A stretch of 64,000 nt of DNA from Heyndrickxia acidicola. Lineage in GTDB: Bacteria > Bacillota > Bacilli > Bacillales > Bacillaceae_C. The position numbers and the translations under genes were made by a program. A model generated the notes under the pieces. It had not been told where the DNA came from, did no database searches, and worked only from the letters and a program-made list of their open reading frames with translations. Positions 40,496 through 48,690 of the stretch are shown here, piece after piece. The stretch spans positions 4,646,001 through 4,710,000 of the forward strand of contig NZ_KV440953.1 of assembly GCF_001636425.1 (NCBI RefSeq), read 5' to 3'. The stretch's first letter is position 1, and each line of letters begins with the position of its first letter.

Positions 40496-40584
40496 GCCGG
40501 GGTGGCGGAACTGGCAGACGCACAGGACTTAAAATCCTGCGGTAGGTGACTACCGTACCGGTTCGATTCCGGTCCTCGGCACCA
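40496..40584 (+). tRNA. tRNA-Leu (TAA)
   Basis: Acceptor GCCGGGG, anticodon loop CTTAAAA, long variable arm, CCA encoded. Confidence 0.96.
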
Positions 40585-40618
40585 AAGTTTTTTGCGGTAG
40601 AAAATAACTTTTCTTTAA

Positions 40619-40695
40619 GCGCCCGTAGCTCAATTGGATAGAGCGTTTGACTACGGATCAAAAGGTTAGGGGTTCGACTCCTCTCGGGCGCGCCA
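40619..40695 (+). tRNA. tRNA-Arg (ACG)
   Basis: Acceptor GCGCCCG/CGGGCGC, anticodon loop CTACGGA, CCA encoded. Confidence 0.96.
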
Positions 40696-40699
40696 TTTA

Positions 40700-40776
40700 C
40701 GGGAAGTAGCTCAGCTTGGTAGAGCACATGGTTTGGGACCATGGGGTCGCAGGTTCGAATCCTGTCTTCCCGACCA
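40700..40776 (+). tRNA. tRNA-Pro (TGG)
   Basis: Acceptor CGGGAAG, anticodon loop TTTGGGA, CCA encoded. Confidence 0.96.
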
Positions 40777-40796
40777 GAGACTATTTAAATCATTTT

Positions 40797-40872
40797 GGGG
40801 CCTTAGCTCAGCTGGGAGAGCGCCTGCTTTGCACGCAGGAGGTCAGCGGTTCGATCCCGCTAGGCTCCACCA
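40797..40872 (+). tRNA. tRNA-Ala (TGC)
   Basis: Acceptor GGGGCCT, anticodon loop TTTGCAC, CCA encoded. Second Ala isoacceptor in the window beside the GGC gene at 18.3 kb. Confidence 0.96.
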
Positions 40873-40891
40873 AATATATTATTTTTCTAAT

Positions 40892-40968
40892 GGCGGTGTA
40901 GCTCAGCTGGCTAGAGCGTACGGTTCATACCCGTGAGGTCGGGGGTTCGATCCCCTCCGCCGCTACCA
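40892..40968 (+). tRNA. tRNA-Met (CAT), elongator
   Basis: Acceptor GGCGGTG, anticodon loop TTCATAC, CCA encoded. First of three CAT tRNAs here. Confidence 0.93.
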
Positions 40969-40973
40969 TTAGA

Positions 40974-41050
40974 GGACCTTTAGCTCAGCTGGTTAGAGCA
41001 GACGGCTCATAACCGTCCGGTCGTAGGTTCGAGTCCTACAAGGTCCACCA
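40974..41050 (+). tRNA. CAT tRNA, probably tRNA-Ile2 (lysidine-modified)
   Basis: Acceptor GGACCTT/AAGGTCC, anticodon loop CTCATAA, CCA encoded. Its place in the array and sequence match the minor Ile tRNA of B. subtilis trnB, whose C34 is changed to lysidine to read AUA. Confidence 0.9.
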
Positions 41051-41057
41051 TAAGTAC

Positions 41058-41150
41058 GGAGGAATACCCAAGTCCGGCTGAAGGGATCGGTCTTGAAAAC
41101 CGACAGGCGGGTTACACCGCGCGGGGGTTCGAATCCCTCTTCCTCCGCCA
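41058..41150 (+). tRNA. tRNA-Ser (TGA)
   Basis: Acceptor GGAGGAA, anticodon loop CTTGAAA, long variable arm, CCA encoded. Confidence 0.96.
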
Positions 41151-41202
41151 TACTTATTTTTAAAATATTGGCTTGTTTAGACACAAAAAATTATAGTATC
41201 GT

Positions 41203-41276
<74 letters not shown>

Positions 41277-41282
41277 TACAAT

Positions 41283-41359
41283 GGTCCGGTAGTTCAGCTG
41301 GTTAGAATGCCTGCCTGTCACGCAGGAGGTCGCGGGTTCGAGTCCCGTCCGGACCGCCA
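41283..41359 (+). tRNA. tRNA-Asp (GTC)
   Basis: Acceptor GGTCCGG, anticodon loop CTGTCAC, CCA encoded. Confidence 0.96.
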
Positions 41360-41374
41360 TTTACAAATCAATAT

Positions 41375-41450
41375 GGCTCGGTAGCTCAGTCGGTAGAGCA
41401 AAGGACTGAAAATCCTTGTGTCGGCGGTTCGATTCCGTCCCGAGCCACCA
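41375..41450 (+). tRNA. tRNA-Phe (GAA)
   Basis: Acceptor GGCTCGG, anticodon loop CTGAAAA, CCA encoded. Confidence 0.96.
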
Positions 41451-41460
41451 TTCAAACGAT

Positions 41461-41537
41461 GGCGGCTGTGGCGAAGTGGTTAACGCATCGGATTGTGGTT
41501 CCGACATTCGTGGGTTCGATTCCCATCAGCCGCCCCA
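41461..41537 (+). tRNA. tRNA-His (GTG)
   Basis: Extra 5' G before acceptor GCGGCTG, as expected for tRNA-His; anticodon loop TTGTGGT; CCA encoded. Confidence 0.95.
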
Positions 41538-41549
41538 TTTTCAATTTAT

Positions 41550-41623
41550 GCGGGTGTAGTTTAGTGGTAAAACTACAGCCTTCCAAGCTGTTGTCGTGGG
41601 TTCGATTCCCATCACCCGCTCCA
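41550..41623 (+). tRNA. tRNA-Gly (TCC)
   Basis: Acceptor GCGGGTG, anticodon loop CTTCCAA, CCA encoded. Confidence 0.96.
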
Positions 41624-41635
41624 TAATTTTATTAT

Positions 41636-41709
<74 letters not shown>

Positions 41710-41722
41710 TTTTTATTAATAT

Positions 41723-41797
41723 TCCGCAGTAGCTCAGTGGTAGAGCTATCGGCTGTTAACCGATCGGTCGTAGGTTCGAGTCCTACCTGCGGAGCCA
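41723..41797 (+). tRNA. tRNA-Asn (GTT)
   Basis: Acceptor TCCGCAG/CTGCGGA, anticodon loop CTGTTAA, CCA encoded. Confidence 0.96.
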
Positions 41798-41806
41798 TCA
41801 CAATAT

Positions 41807-41897
41807 GGGGAAGTACTCAAGTGGCTGAAGAGGCGCCCCTGCTAAGGGTGTAGGTCGCGTAAGCGGCGCGAGGGTTCAAATCCCTCCTTCTCCGCCA
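41807..41897 (+). tRNA. tRNA-Ser (GCT)
   Basis: Acceptor GGGGAAG with CTTCTCC, anticodon loop CTGCTAA, long variable arm, CCA encoded. Confidence 0.95.
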
Positions 41898-41902
41898 TAT
41901 TT

Positions 41903-41974
41903 GGCCCGTTGGTCAAGCGGTTAAGACACCGCCCTTTCACGGCGGTAACACGGGTTCGAATCCCGTACGGGTCA
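41903..41974 (+). tRNA. tRNA-Glu (TTC)
   Basis: Acceptor GGCCCGT/ACGGGTC, anticodon loop CTTTCAC. CCA not encoded. Last of the array. Confidence 0.95.
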
Positions 41975-41979
41975 TCATC

Positions 41980-42022
41980 AAAAAGCGGTAACACACATAT
42001 ATTGTGTGTTACCGCTTTTTTG
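41980..42022 (+). terminator. terminator of the rRNA-tRNA operon
   Basis: AAAAGCGGTAACACA pairs perfectly with TGTGTTACCGCTTTT, followed by TT. Confidence 0.93.
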
Positions 42023-42046
42023 TTGTGCAGATAATTCTAGAAGTAA

Positions 42047-42108
42047 TTTGTTACTTCTTCGCGGTAAAATGTTAAAGGGGTCTGATCCCTTTAATGAAGT
42101 AAAGGATT
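42047..42108. repeat. second GGGGTCTGA palindrome, imperfect
   Basis: TTAAAGGGGTC / GATCCCTTTAA around a central T, flanked by CTTC and GAAG. Same centre as the 53-base palindrome at 18.46 kb. Confidence 0.6.
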
Positions 42109-42121
42109 CTTTATTTTTAAT

Positions 42122-42342
42122 GCTCTGTTTAAGATCAATGTTGATTTTACCGCAGTGAATTGGAGCGGAATCGGTAAAAGGAGACCCCGCAGCAAGGAAT
42201 TCAGCCAGCAAGAAGTACAAGGCGCGGCCTATATCCGCTGCAAAAGCCCATTGTTGGTCTGGCCCAAAAGTTCATTGAAGGTCAAAGAACGAGACTCCTG
42301 CGGTGCTTGCTGCGGGAATCAACAGGGAAGATTAACGGAGCC
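42122..42342. repeat. family C interspersed repeat, long copy
   Basis: Left end GCTCTGTTTAAGATCAATG TTGATTTTACC, right end GAATCAACAGGGAAGATTAA CGGAGCC. It fills the gap between the tRNA array and menA. No gene seen. Confidence 0.75.
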
Positions 42343-42356
42343 ATTTTTAAAGATAT

Positions 42357-42382
42357 AAAAGGACAGCAATGCTGTCCTTTTT
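42357..42382 (-). terminator. terminator after menA
   Basis: AAAAGGACAGC / GCTGTCCTTTT with a three-base loop; the minus-strand stop codon of menA lies at its edge. Confidence 0.85.
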
Positions 42383-43304
42383 ACATGAAGTAATTTATGA
42401 TGAGGCCTATGGAAAGCAGGAAGCCAAAAAAGGTGTTTGTTTGGGCTGTGGCAACCATTGCTGGTACCATTTGAATTGCTTCTGTTTTTCCGATAAATCC
42501 CCTAATTGCTGCGATTGGTTTTGGCAGGCTAAGCAGGATAATTAACAGCCATGGTGTTGCATGGCCAAAGATGATGAAGCCAATAATCCATAGATAAGAA
42601 AATGTGAACATAGAGCCTAATAGGATAATAGCATTTTTTCTTCCTATTAGAATAGCCACTGTCTTACGGCCATTCTCTTTGTCGCCATCAAGGTCCCTAA
42701 TATTATTGGAAAGCAGGATGGCTCCAATAAGAATCATGATGGGAATTGAAATCAAAATACTGCCGCTTGTAATAGTTCCGGTTTGAATATAAAAAGAAAT
42801 GAGGACGATGATGACACCCATAAAAAAGCCGGAAATAATTTCACCAAATGGTGTATAGGCAATAGGAAGCGGGCCTCCTGTGTAAAGATAGGCTACAATC
42901 ATACAAACGGTGCCTATTGCGGCTATCCACCACGATGTAGTAGCAGAAATATAAATACCTATAAGGACGGAAATAGCAAAAAATGCAAAGGCTAAACTTA
43001 AGACAGTCTTGGGCTTCACGCCATTTCGGACGATTGCGCCCCCAATCCCAACGGAGTTTTCATTGTCTAAGCCGCGTTTAAAATCGTAGTATTCATTGAA
43101 CATATTGGTTGCAGCTTGGATTAAAAGTGAAGCAATTAACATTGCCGCAAACAATCCTGCATGAAGTTTATGTGTTTGCATTGCGTAGGTTGTCCCGAGA
43201 AGCACAGGGACAAAAGCAGCTGTTAAGGTATGAGGCCGTGTAAGCTGCCACCATACCCGCCACCCTTTATCGGGCTTTACAGCTGGTGAAGATTCTATAG
43301 CCAT
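42381..43304 (-). CDS. menA: 1,4-dihydroxy-2-naphthoate polyprenyltransferase
   Basis: Joins the polyprenyl chain to 1,4-dihydroxy-2-naphthoate, making demethylmenaquinone in the membrane. 307 residues with eight to nine membrane segments. The UbiA-type Asp-rich motif is NMFNEYYDFKRGLD near residue 68 and the second DxxxD-like motif NNIRDLDGDKENGRKT near 195. It is divergent from menF with a 332-base gap that holds promoters for both (AT-rich, no single one certain). GGGAGAG precedes the ATG. Confidence 0.94.
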   Translation of the reverse strand: MAIESSPAVKPDKGWRVWWQLTRPHTLTAAFVPVLLGTTYAMQTHKLHAGLFAAMLIASLLIQAATNMFNEYYDFKRGLDNENSVGIGGAIVRNGVKPKTVLSLAFAFFAISVLIGIYISATTSWWIAAIGTVCMIVAYLYTGGPLPIAYTPFGEIISGFFMGVIIVLISFYIQTGTITSGSILISIPIMILIGAILLSNNIRDLDGDKENGRKTVAILIGRKNAIILLGSMFTFSYLWIIGFIIFGHATPWLLIILLSLPKPIAAIRGFIGKTEAIQMVPAMVATAQTNTFFGFLLSIGLIINYFM

Positions 43305-43636
43305 GTTGTGTCTCTCCCTTTATAATACTGGTTTGTACATTTACAAATCGATAAAATACTACTATATAACGAAAAAGGGCAAATGACAAACCTTTTCATT
43401 AAAAGTGTAGGTAAATGAAGTGTAGGTGTCAATGTATTTTTTACAAATAAGCAAGTGAAAAACTGCCTATTTGTGGATTCTAAGTCGGATTTGCTGAATT
43501 TTAGCAGGCATATAATATATAATAAGGAAGGAATCATTTTTTTGCAGCCGTGACAATTTTATAATGATAAAACATTAAAGTAAATATACCTAAGATAGTG
43601 TTCTCCTTATCACTATTTGTTGGGAGGATTTTTTGT

Positions 43637-45046
43637 ATGCCAATTATTCATCATTCGACTATACAACAACAATTTAATAAAGCCTTGGAAAAGGCATCCT
43701 TGGACAAGAGAGCCGTATTATTTAGTTATACAGAAGAGCTTTCTTCTTTTGCTGCTCCGCTGGATTTGTTTTCAGCTTCCTATTCTGAATTTTACGGGGA
43801 ACGCTATTTTTGGAAGGAGCCAAACGATGAAGTCATTTTGATTGGGCTCGGAAGTATTTATTCTTTACGTGTAAATCAGCAAACAGAAAACCGGTTTCAG
43901 TATATTGACCGTGAATGGGAAAAGCTTCTTGCATCCGCTTATATTTTTAATCCTTTTGATATTTCAGGAACCGGTCCTCTTTTAATGGGAGGATTTTCTT
44001 TCGACTCGGAAACCGAGAGAGACCAGAATTGGACTTCATTTGGAAATGCGGCTTTCCATTTGCCGCAAATCATGATTTCTTCTATAAAAGGACAAACCTT
44101 TTTAACCATTAATATTATGGCAACACGCAATGACGATGAAGGAACACTTGAATTGCTGCAGGAAAAGGTACAGAAGCTTTTTGGCAGTACCGATCAAAAT
44201 AAGGAAATATCCAACATTGTCAATCAAGAAGAGCTGAATGCACACGAATGGAAAGAGTCAGTTGCCCTTGCTGTTAATGCCATTCAAGAGGGTGAACTGG
44301 ATAAGGTGGTTCTTTCAAGAAGGATGAGGCTTGACTTTGATAAAACCATATTGCCTGAACAAGTGCTGAGCCGTCTATGGATGGAACAACATCAGAGCTA
44401 TCTCTTTGCTTTAGAGGAGCTGAACCACTGTTTTACAGGTGCTTCTCCTGAACGTTTAATTTTAAAAGAAAATGACCAGATATTATCGACTTGTCTGGCA
44501 GGCTCTATTAAAAGAACAGGAAATGCAGCGGATGATGGACTGCTGGGTTTAGAGCTTTTAAATGACCGGAAAAATCGTGATGAACATCAATTCGTAGTAA
44601 AAATGATCAGCGATGTATTGGATCCTTTTTGTATTGAAATGAGCATTCCGGATACTCCGGAAGTAATGAAAATGAGAGATATTCAGCATTTATATACACC
44701 AGTTAGAGGAAAAGTGAACAATACGGGCACCACATTGCTAAAACTTGTGGAAGCTCTTCATCCAACGCCTGCTTTGGGAGGCATTCCAAGGGAAAAAGCC
44801 ATGGAACTGATACGTGAAGTAGAAAACTCCGACCGCGGTTTCTATGGAGCTCCAGTAGGATGGTTTGATTATCGCGGAAACGGAGAGTTCTGTGTTGCGA
44901 TCCGTTCAGGGTTATTAAAAGAAAATGAAGCCATCCTTTATTCAGGCTGTGGAATTGTGGCAGATTCCAATCCTGAGGATGAGTATATAGAAACAGGCAT
45001 TAAGTTTAAACCTATGTTAAGGGCTCTAGGAGGCAAGAATTTATGA
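43637..45046 (+). CDS. menF: isochorismate synthase
   Basis: Converts chorismate to isochorismate, first step of menaquinone synthesis. 469 residues from the ATG at 43637, eight bases after GGGAGGA; a longer frame lacks a ribosome site. Chorismate-binding domain marks: VVLSRRMRLDF near 225, FTGASPERLI near 270, TCLAGSIKRTG near 290, HQFVVKMISDVLDPF, and YGAPVGWFDYRGNGEFCVAIRS. It overlaps menD by four bases (ATGA), so translation is coupled. Confidence 0.95.
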   Translation: MPIIHHSTIQQQFNKALEKASLDKRAVLFSYTEELSSFAAPLDLFSASYSEFYGERYFWKEPNDEVILIGLGSIYSLRVNQQTENRFQYIDREWEKLLASAYIFNPFDISGTGPLLMGGFSFDSETERDQNWTSFGNAAFHLPQIMISSIKGQTFLTINIMATRNDDEGTLELLQEKVQKLFGSTDQNKEISNIVNQEELNAHEWKESVALAVNAIQEGELDKVVLSRRMRLDFDKTILPEQVLSRLWMEQHQSYLFALEELNHCFTGASPERLILKENDQILSTCLAGSIKRTGNAADDGLLGLELLNDRKNRDEHQFVVKMISDVLDPFCIEMSIPDTPEVMKMRDIQHLYTPVRGKVNNTGTTLLKLVEALHPTPALGGIPREKAMELIREVENSDRGFYGAPVGWFDYRGNGEFCVAIRSGLLKENEAILYSGCGIVADSNPEDEYIETGIKFKPMLRALGGKNL

Positions 45047-46794
45047 AACATCAAGAAGGTTTAACAACCTATTTAGCAAGTTTTATAGAGGAAATAGTCA
45101 GCTCAGGCGTAACGGAAGTGGTCATTAGCCCAGGCTCTCGGTCTACCCCAATTGCCATGCTTTTGATGGAGCATCCCAAAGTTCATACTTACATTAATAT
45201 AGATGAGCGCTCGGCTGCTTTTTTTGCTCTCGGTTTAGCAAAGCAAATGAGAAGGCCGGCAGCTGTTTTATGTACATCCGGAACAGCGGCAGCCAATTAT
45301 TTTCCTGCTATTGCAGAGGCACGGATATCCCGAGTGCCTTTAATTGTGCTGACGGCTGACCGCCCCCACGAGCTTCGCGAAGTAGGTGCTCCCCAAGCGA
45401 TTGACCAGCTTCATTTATATGGAAAGCATGTCAAGTGGTTTGCTGAAATGCCGGTGCCGGAAATCGGGGAGGAGGTACTGAGATTTGTAAAGGCTACAGC
45501 TGCCCGGGCAGTATCGCACGCTGAGCAGGCTCCGGCAGGTCCAGTGCATATTAATTTTCCATTAAGGGAGCCGCTTATTCCCCGCTTAGAGCCTTCGCCT
45601 TTTAGTCTTGAAGAAGGGGCAAAACGGTTAAATACAGTCCAAGGGAAGCTGATGCTTTCAGAGGAAGAAATTAAGGATCTTATCGAGCCGCTTAAAGGAA
45701 TTGAAAAGGGGCTTATTGTTTGTGGTGTTATCGATGAGCCAGGATTTGCAGAAGCTGTATTAATGCTTTCAAAAAAACTGGGTTATCCAGTGCTTGCTGA
45801 TCCGCTGTCACAGCTTAGAAGTGGATTTTTTCAAGGAGACGATATCATTGACAACTATGACTCTATTTTTAAAGATGCAAAAATAGCTGCTGAGCTTAAA
45901 CCAGAAGCAGTCATTCGTTTTGGGGGCATGCCAGTTTCAAAGCCGCTTACACTGCTTTTGAAGGAGCATGATGATATTTTACACATTGTAGTGGATGGAG
46001 GAAACGGCTGGCGGGATCCTTTAAAAATGGCCACCCATATGGTTAATTGTGATGAAAAAGCCTTCTGCATGCAAATGGCTGGCCAGCTGAATGAAGTGAA
46101 AGAATCAAACTGGCTGCATAAATGGAAAGAAATCAACCGCATCACAACGGAGACAATAATCAATATTATGGAAGCGGAACAAAATATGGACGAAGGCAAA
46201 GTCGTAATGGAATTGGTGAAGCAATTGCCGGAAAACAGCACTGTTTTTGTTGGGAACAGCATGCCAATCCGTGACATCGATACATTCTACCATTTTAATC
46301 AGAAAAATATCCGCATAATGGCAAACCGCGGGGCAAATGGGATTGACGGTGTTGTATCAAGTGCTCTTGGGGCAAGTGTTTATGCAGAGCCTTTATTTCT
46401 CATTATAGGTGATCTTTCTTTTTTCCATGATATGAATGGTCTTTTGGCTGCGAAAATGCATCATTTGAATATCAATATCATTCTGATTAATAATAATGGC
46501 GGGGGAATCTTTTCGTTCCTTCCTCAGGCGAAGGAACCAAAGCATTTTGAAACGCTATTTGGCACTCCGACAGATTTAAATTTCGAACATGCTGCACGAT
46601 TGTATGATGGTCGTTACGCAAAGGTCCAAAACTGGGATGATTTCCATTCAGCTGTTTCACAAGCTCTTGAATGGAAAGGGTTGAATGTTGTTGAAGTACC
46701 AACAAATCGAAATCTAAATGTACAAGCTCACCGTAAAATGTGGAATCAAGTTTCCCAGGAAATCAGCGATTACTTAAATGGTGATGAAGCGTGA
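45043..46794 (+). CDS. menD: SEPHCHC synthase
   Basis: Thiamine diphosphate enzyme adding succinyl semialdehyde (from 2-oxoglutarate) to isochorismate. 583 residues, usual length. Seen: VVISPGSRSTPIAMLL near 25, TSGTAAANYFPAIAEA near 82, catalytic-region GDLSFFHDMNGLLAAK near 455 and the ThDP Mg site NNNGGGIFSFLPQ. It overlaps menF at the start and menH at the end by four bases each. Confidence 0.97.
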   Translation: MKHQEGLTTYLASFIEEIVSSGVTEVVISPGSRSTPIAMLLMEHPKVHTYINIDERSAAFFALGLAKQMRRPAAVLCTSGTAAANYFPAIAEARISRVPLIVLTADRPHELREVGAPQAIDQLHLYGKHVKWFAEMPVPEIGEEVLRFVKATAARAVSHAEQAPAGPVHINFPLREPLIPRLEPSPFSLEEGAKRLNTVQGKLMLSEEEIKDLIEPLKGIEKGLIVCGVIDEPGFAEAVLMLSKKLGYPVLADPLSQLRSGFFQGDDIIDNYDSIFKDAKIAAELKPEAVIRFGGMPVSKPLTLLLKEHDDILHIVVDGGNGWRDPLKMATHMVNCDEKAFCMQMAGQLNEVKESNWLHKWKEINRITTETIINIMEAEQNMDEGKVVMELVKQLPENSTVFVGNSMPIRDIDTFYHFNQKNIRIMANRGANGIDGVVSSALGASVYAEPLFLIIGDLSFFHDMNGLLAAKMHHLNINIILINNNGGGIFSFLPQAKEPKHFETLFGTPTDLNFEHAARLYDGRYAKVQNWDDFHSAVSQALEWKGLNVVEVPTNRNLNVQAHRKMWNQVSQEISDYLNGDEA

Positions 46795-47606
46795 GAATGA
46801 CTGTAAAAGATGTCGAATACAATGTCAGCATTTTGGGTGAAGGAGAGCCGATATTATTCCTTCATGGATTTACTTCCAAAGGTTCATCCTGGGAAACATC
46901 TGTTCGGCCGCTTGTTGAAAAATACAAAGTCATCTTGATTGATCTTCTGGGACATGGGGATACATCCAAACCTCAGGATTCCTCTCGATACCGTATTGAG
47001 CATGCTGCGGATGACCTTGCTGATTTGCTCCAGCGGTTGAATCTATCAAGAGCTTCAGTAGTCGGCTATTCCATGGGAGGCAGACTTGCCATTGCTTTTG
47101 CGGCAAGGCATCCTTCTATGGTGGAAAAGCTTGTGCTGGAAAGTGCTTCACCTGGTTTGAGGTCGGAACAGGAAAGACTGGCCCGTATTGAACAGGATGA
47201 AAAATTGGCCGAGATGATTTTAACCAAGGGAATTCCTTATTTTATTGACTACTGGACAAATATTCCATTGTTTGAATCTCAAAAGCTTTTGGACAAAGGC
47301 ATTCAAAAAAAAGTTTATGAGGAACGGATGTCGAATGATGCCATGGGTCTGGCTAACAGCTTGAAGGGCATGGGAACGGGGGCTCAAGGATCCTATTGGG
47401 AATGCCTGGACGAATTAAACTGCCCGGTGCTTTTAGTAACAGGAAGCTTGGATGAGAAGTTTTGCAGAATTGCAGACAAAATGATAAAGAAGCTGAAAAA
47501 TGCTTCTCATACCACATTTTTAAACAAAGGGCATGCTTTACATGTGGAGGATCCCGAAAAATTTGGTACAATAGTATTGGAGTTTTTGTCTAATTCTCTG
47601 AAGTAG
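46791..47606 (+). CDS. menH: SHCHC synthase, alpha/beta-hydrolase fold
   Basis: Removes pyruvate from the MenD product to give SHCHC. 271 residues. Nucleophile elbow GYSMGGRLA with Ser near 98, oxyanion region FLHGFTSKGSSW near 24, and the catalytic His in NKGHALHVEDPEKF near 248. GTG start overlapping the menD stop; an ATG two codons later is an alternative. GAAGC before the start is weak, consistent with coupling to menD. Confidence 0.92.
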   Translation: MRMTVKDVEYNVSILGEGEPILFLHGFTSKGSSWETSVRPLVEKYKVILIDLLGHGDTSKPQDSSRYRIEHAADDLADLLQRLNLSRASVVGYSMGGRLAIAFAARHPSMVEKLVLESASPGLRSEQERLARIEQDEKLAEMILTKGIPYFIDYWTNIPLFESQKLLDKGIQKKVYEERMSNDAMGLANSLKGMGTGAQGSYWECLDELNCPVLLVTGSLDEKFCRIADKMIKKLKNASHTTFLNKGHALHVEDPEKFGTIVLEFLSNSLK

Positions 47607-47647
47607 ACAAAATCATGAATAAAATATTATTCTAGGAGGTAATTTTC

Positions 47648-48466
47648 ATGGCAATTGAGTGGAAAACAGAACGGAATTATGAAGATATTCTGTACGAAAC
47701 TTATCATGGTATTGCAAAAATCACCATTAATCGTCCTGAAGTACATAATGCATTCCGTCCCAAAACGGTAACAGAGCTTATTGATGCTTTTGCATATGCA
47801 CGTGATGACGCAAATATTGGTGTTATTATTTTAGCTGGAGCAGGGGATAAAGCCTTTTGTTCAGGCGGAGACCAAAAAGTTCGCGGCAATGGCGGATACG
47901 TCGGTGATGATAATATCCCGCGTTTAAATGTATTGGATCTTCAACGTCTAATGCGTGTAATTCCTAAGCCGGTCATTGCAATGGTTTCAGGATACGCCAT
48001 TGGCGGAGGGCATGTTTTGCACGTCGTAGCAGACTTAACGATTGCTGCTGACAATGCGATTTTCGGACAAACAGGCCCTAAAGTGGGAAGCTTTGACGGC
48101 GGATATGGTGCAGGCTATCTTGCCCGTCTTGTAGGACATAAGAAAGCACGTGAAATCTGGTATTTATGTCGCCAGTACTCTGCACAGGAAGCGTTGGATA
48201 TGGGTCTTGTGAACACAGTTGTCCCTCTTGAAAGACTGGAAGAAGAAACAGTTCAATGGGCAGAGGAAATTCTTGAAAAAAGCCCAATGGCTATCCGCTT
48301 CCTGAAAGCTGCATTTAATGCAGATACGGATGGATTAGCAGGTATTCAGCAATTTGCCGGAGATGCAACCTTGCTTTATTATACGAGCGATGAAGCGAAA
48401 GAAGGCCGCGATGCATTTAAAGAAAAACGCAAACCGGACTTTGGACAATTCCCTCGTTTCCCTTGA
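47648..48466 (+). CDS. menB: 1,4-dihydroxy-2-naphthoyl-CoA synthase
   Basis: Crotonase-fold ring closure of o-succinylbenzoyl-CoA. 272 residues, the standard size. Marks: [15 protein letters not shown] near 77, oxyanion hole in [18 protein letters not shown] near 118, and [20 protein letters not shown] near 145. TAGGAGG precedes the ATG. A strong terminator and a repeat follow it, separating it from menE. Confidence 0.97.
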   Translation: MAIEWKTERNYEDILYETYHGIAKITINRPEVHNAFRPKTVTELIDAFAYARDDANIGVIILAGAGDKAFCSGGDQKVRGNGGYVGDDNIPRLNVLDLQRLMRVIPKPVIAMVSGYAIGGGHVLHVVADLTIAADNAIFGQTGPKVGSFDGGYGAGYLARLVGHKKAREIWYLCRQYSAQEALDMGLVNTVVPLERLEEETVQWAEEILEKSPMAIRFLKAAFNADTDGLAGIQQFAGDATLLYYTSDEAKEGRDAFKEKRKPDFGQFPRFP

Positions 48467-48469
48467 TAG

Positions 48470-48505
48470 AAAAAAGCTTGGTGGACATTCCGCCAAGCTT
48501 TTTTA
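48470..48505 (+). terminator. terminator between menB and menE
   Basis: AAAAAAGCTTGG / CCAAGCTTTTTT with GTGG/CCGC inside, then AAAA. A classic intrinsic terminator inside the men gene run. Confidence 0.9.
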
Positions 48506-48540
48506 AAATGGATAAGTAATTAATTCTTTATTAATTTTAG

Positions 48541-48637
48541 TTCCTGTTAAAACTCACTGTTGATTTTAAACCCATATTGATTGGAGAGGCAGGTGAGACT
48601 TCTGCAGTGGAAATCAACAGGCAAGATTAACAGAGCC
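48541..48637. repeat. family C interspersed repeat between menB and menE
   Basis: TTCCTGTTAAAACTCACTGT TGATTTTAAACCCATATTG at the left, GAAATCAACAGGCAAGATTA ACAGAGCC at the right. Shares ends and core with the copy after menC. Confidence 0.8.
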
Positions 48638-48690
48638 TTTTTAAAAAAATGCAGTCCCAACAAAATTATGCTAAAGCAAAGGTGAATGTA

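Noticed and set aside
40321-40545. Protein frames running through the tRNA array
   Set aside because: They translate tRNA genes; all bases are explained by cloverleaf structures.
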